DNA from: Verrucomicrobiales bacterium
GTDB taxonomy: Bacteria > Verrucomicrobiota > Verrucomicrobiia > Verrucomicrobiales > DEV007
Assembly (NCBI GenBank): GCA_023253615.1
Contig: JALRFZ010000711.1
Coordinates: forward strand, 1 to 5,269
Reading direction: 5' to 3'
DNA: 5,269 bases
Shown here piece after piece: positions 5,222-5,269 of the stretch. Every line of letters starts with the position of its first letter. Within the stretch, counting starts at the first letter, position 1. Both the position numbers and the translations under genes were made by a program. The notes below the pieces were generated by a model. It did no database searches. It was not told the DNA's origin and saw only the letters and a program-made list of their open reading frames with translations.

Positions 5222-5269
5222 ATGACCCACGAAAAACTGAAAGCCGCCTTTTTGCAAGGAGGAGAACGA
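5222..5269 (+). CDS. Start of an unidentified protein, partial at right edge
   Basis: ATG 5222 opens a frame with no stop up to the end of the window, giving 16 residues: MTHEKLKAAFLQGGER. The A/C-rich leader just before it is like that of a real start in this genome type, and the codons are ordinary. This is too little to assign a family, and a longer gene continuing to the right is presumed. It follows a structured leader and probably has its own promoter within 5018-5221. Confidence 0.5.
   Translation, partial: MTHEKLKAAFLQGGER

Noticed and set aside
1..5269. CRISPR array, tRNA, rRNA or insertion sequence ends
   Set aside because: No regularly spaced repeats, no tRNA or rRNA signatures, and no terminal inverted repeats flanking a transposase were seen; the caspase genes here are not next to any cas gene in the window.

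Overview
The window reads as bacterial chromosomal DNA of high GC. The mix of families points to the Verrucomicrobiota/Planctomycetota group: secreted caspase-like proteases, a formylglycine-generating-enzyme (FGE) domain fused behind a caspase domain, an ECF sigma factor with a membrane anti-sigma partner, and a one-pass membrane coiled-coil protein. None of the six start codons has a well-placed Shine-Dalgarno sequence, and some leaders are A/C-rich. The lineage is an inference from gene content, not a proven placement.

Layout. Four genes lie on the minus strand, read from right to left. They are a membrane-anchored coiled-coil protein (3846-2926), an ECF-type sigma factor (2798-2199), an anti-sigma-like membrane protein overlapping it by 4 nt (2202-1237), and a secreted caspase-like protease (1149 to the left edge) whose last visible residues begin an FGE-sulfatase domain. 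Diverging from the coiled-coil gene across a 137-bp gap, the plus strand carries a second caspase-like gene (3984-4670). Its His-Cys pair is intact, but a one-base frameshift just after the protease core ends it early; the displaced continuation is readable in other frames up to about 5017. The right end (5018-5221) is noncoding, with two small hairpins, and leads into the first 16 codons of another plus-strand gene.

How the parts may work together. The sigma/anti-sigma pair is a recognisable signalling cassette: the anti-sigma has a cytoplasmic helical N-terminus, one membrane span and a C-terminal domain outside the membrane. The next gene encodes an exported caspase-FGE protein that would share a compartment with that outer domain, and its upstream region has an ECF-like promoter candidate. 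A reasonable hypothesis is that the caspase is either an output of the sigma factor or the protease that relieves the anti-sigma. Known precedents for protease-controlled ECF factors are RseA/RsiW-type regulated proteolysis and the type III-E CRISPR caspase-like protease that cleaves Csx30, an inhibitor of an ECF factor. Nothing in the window proves cleavage.
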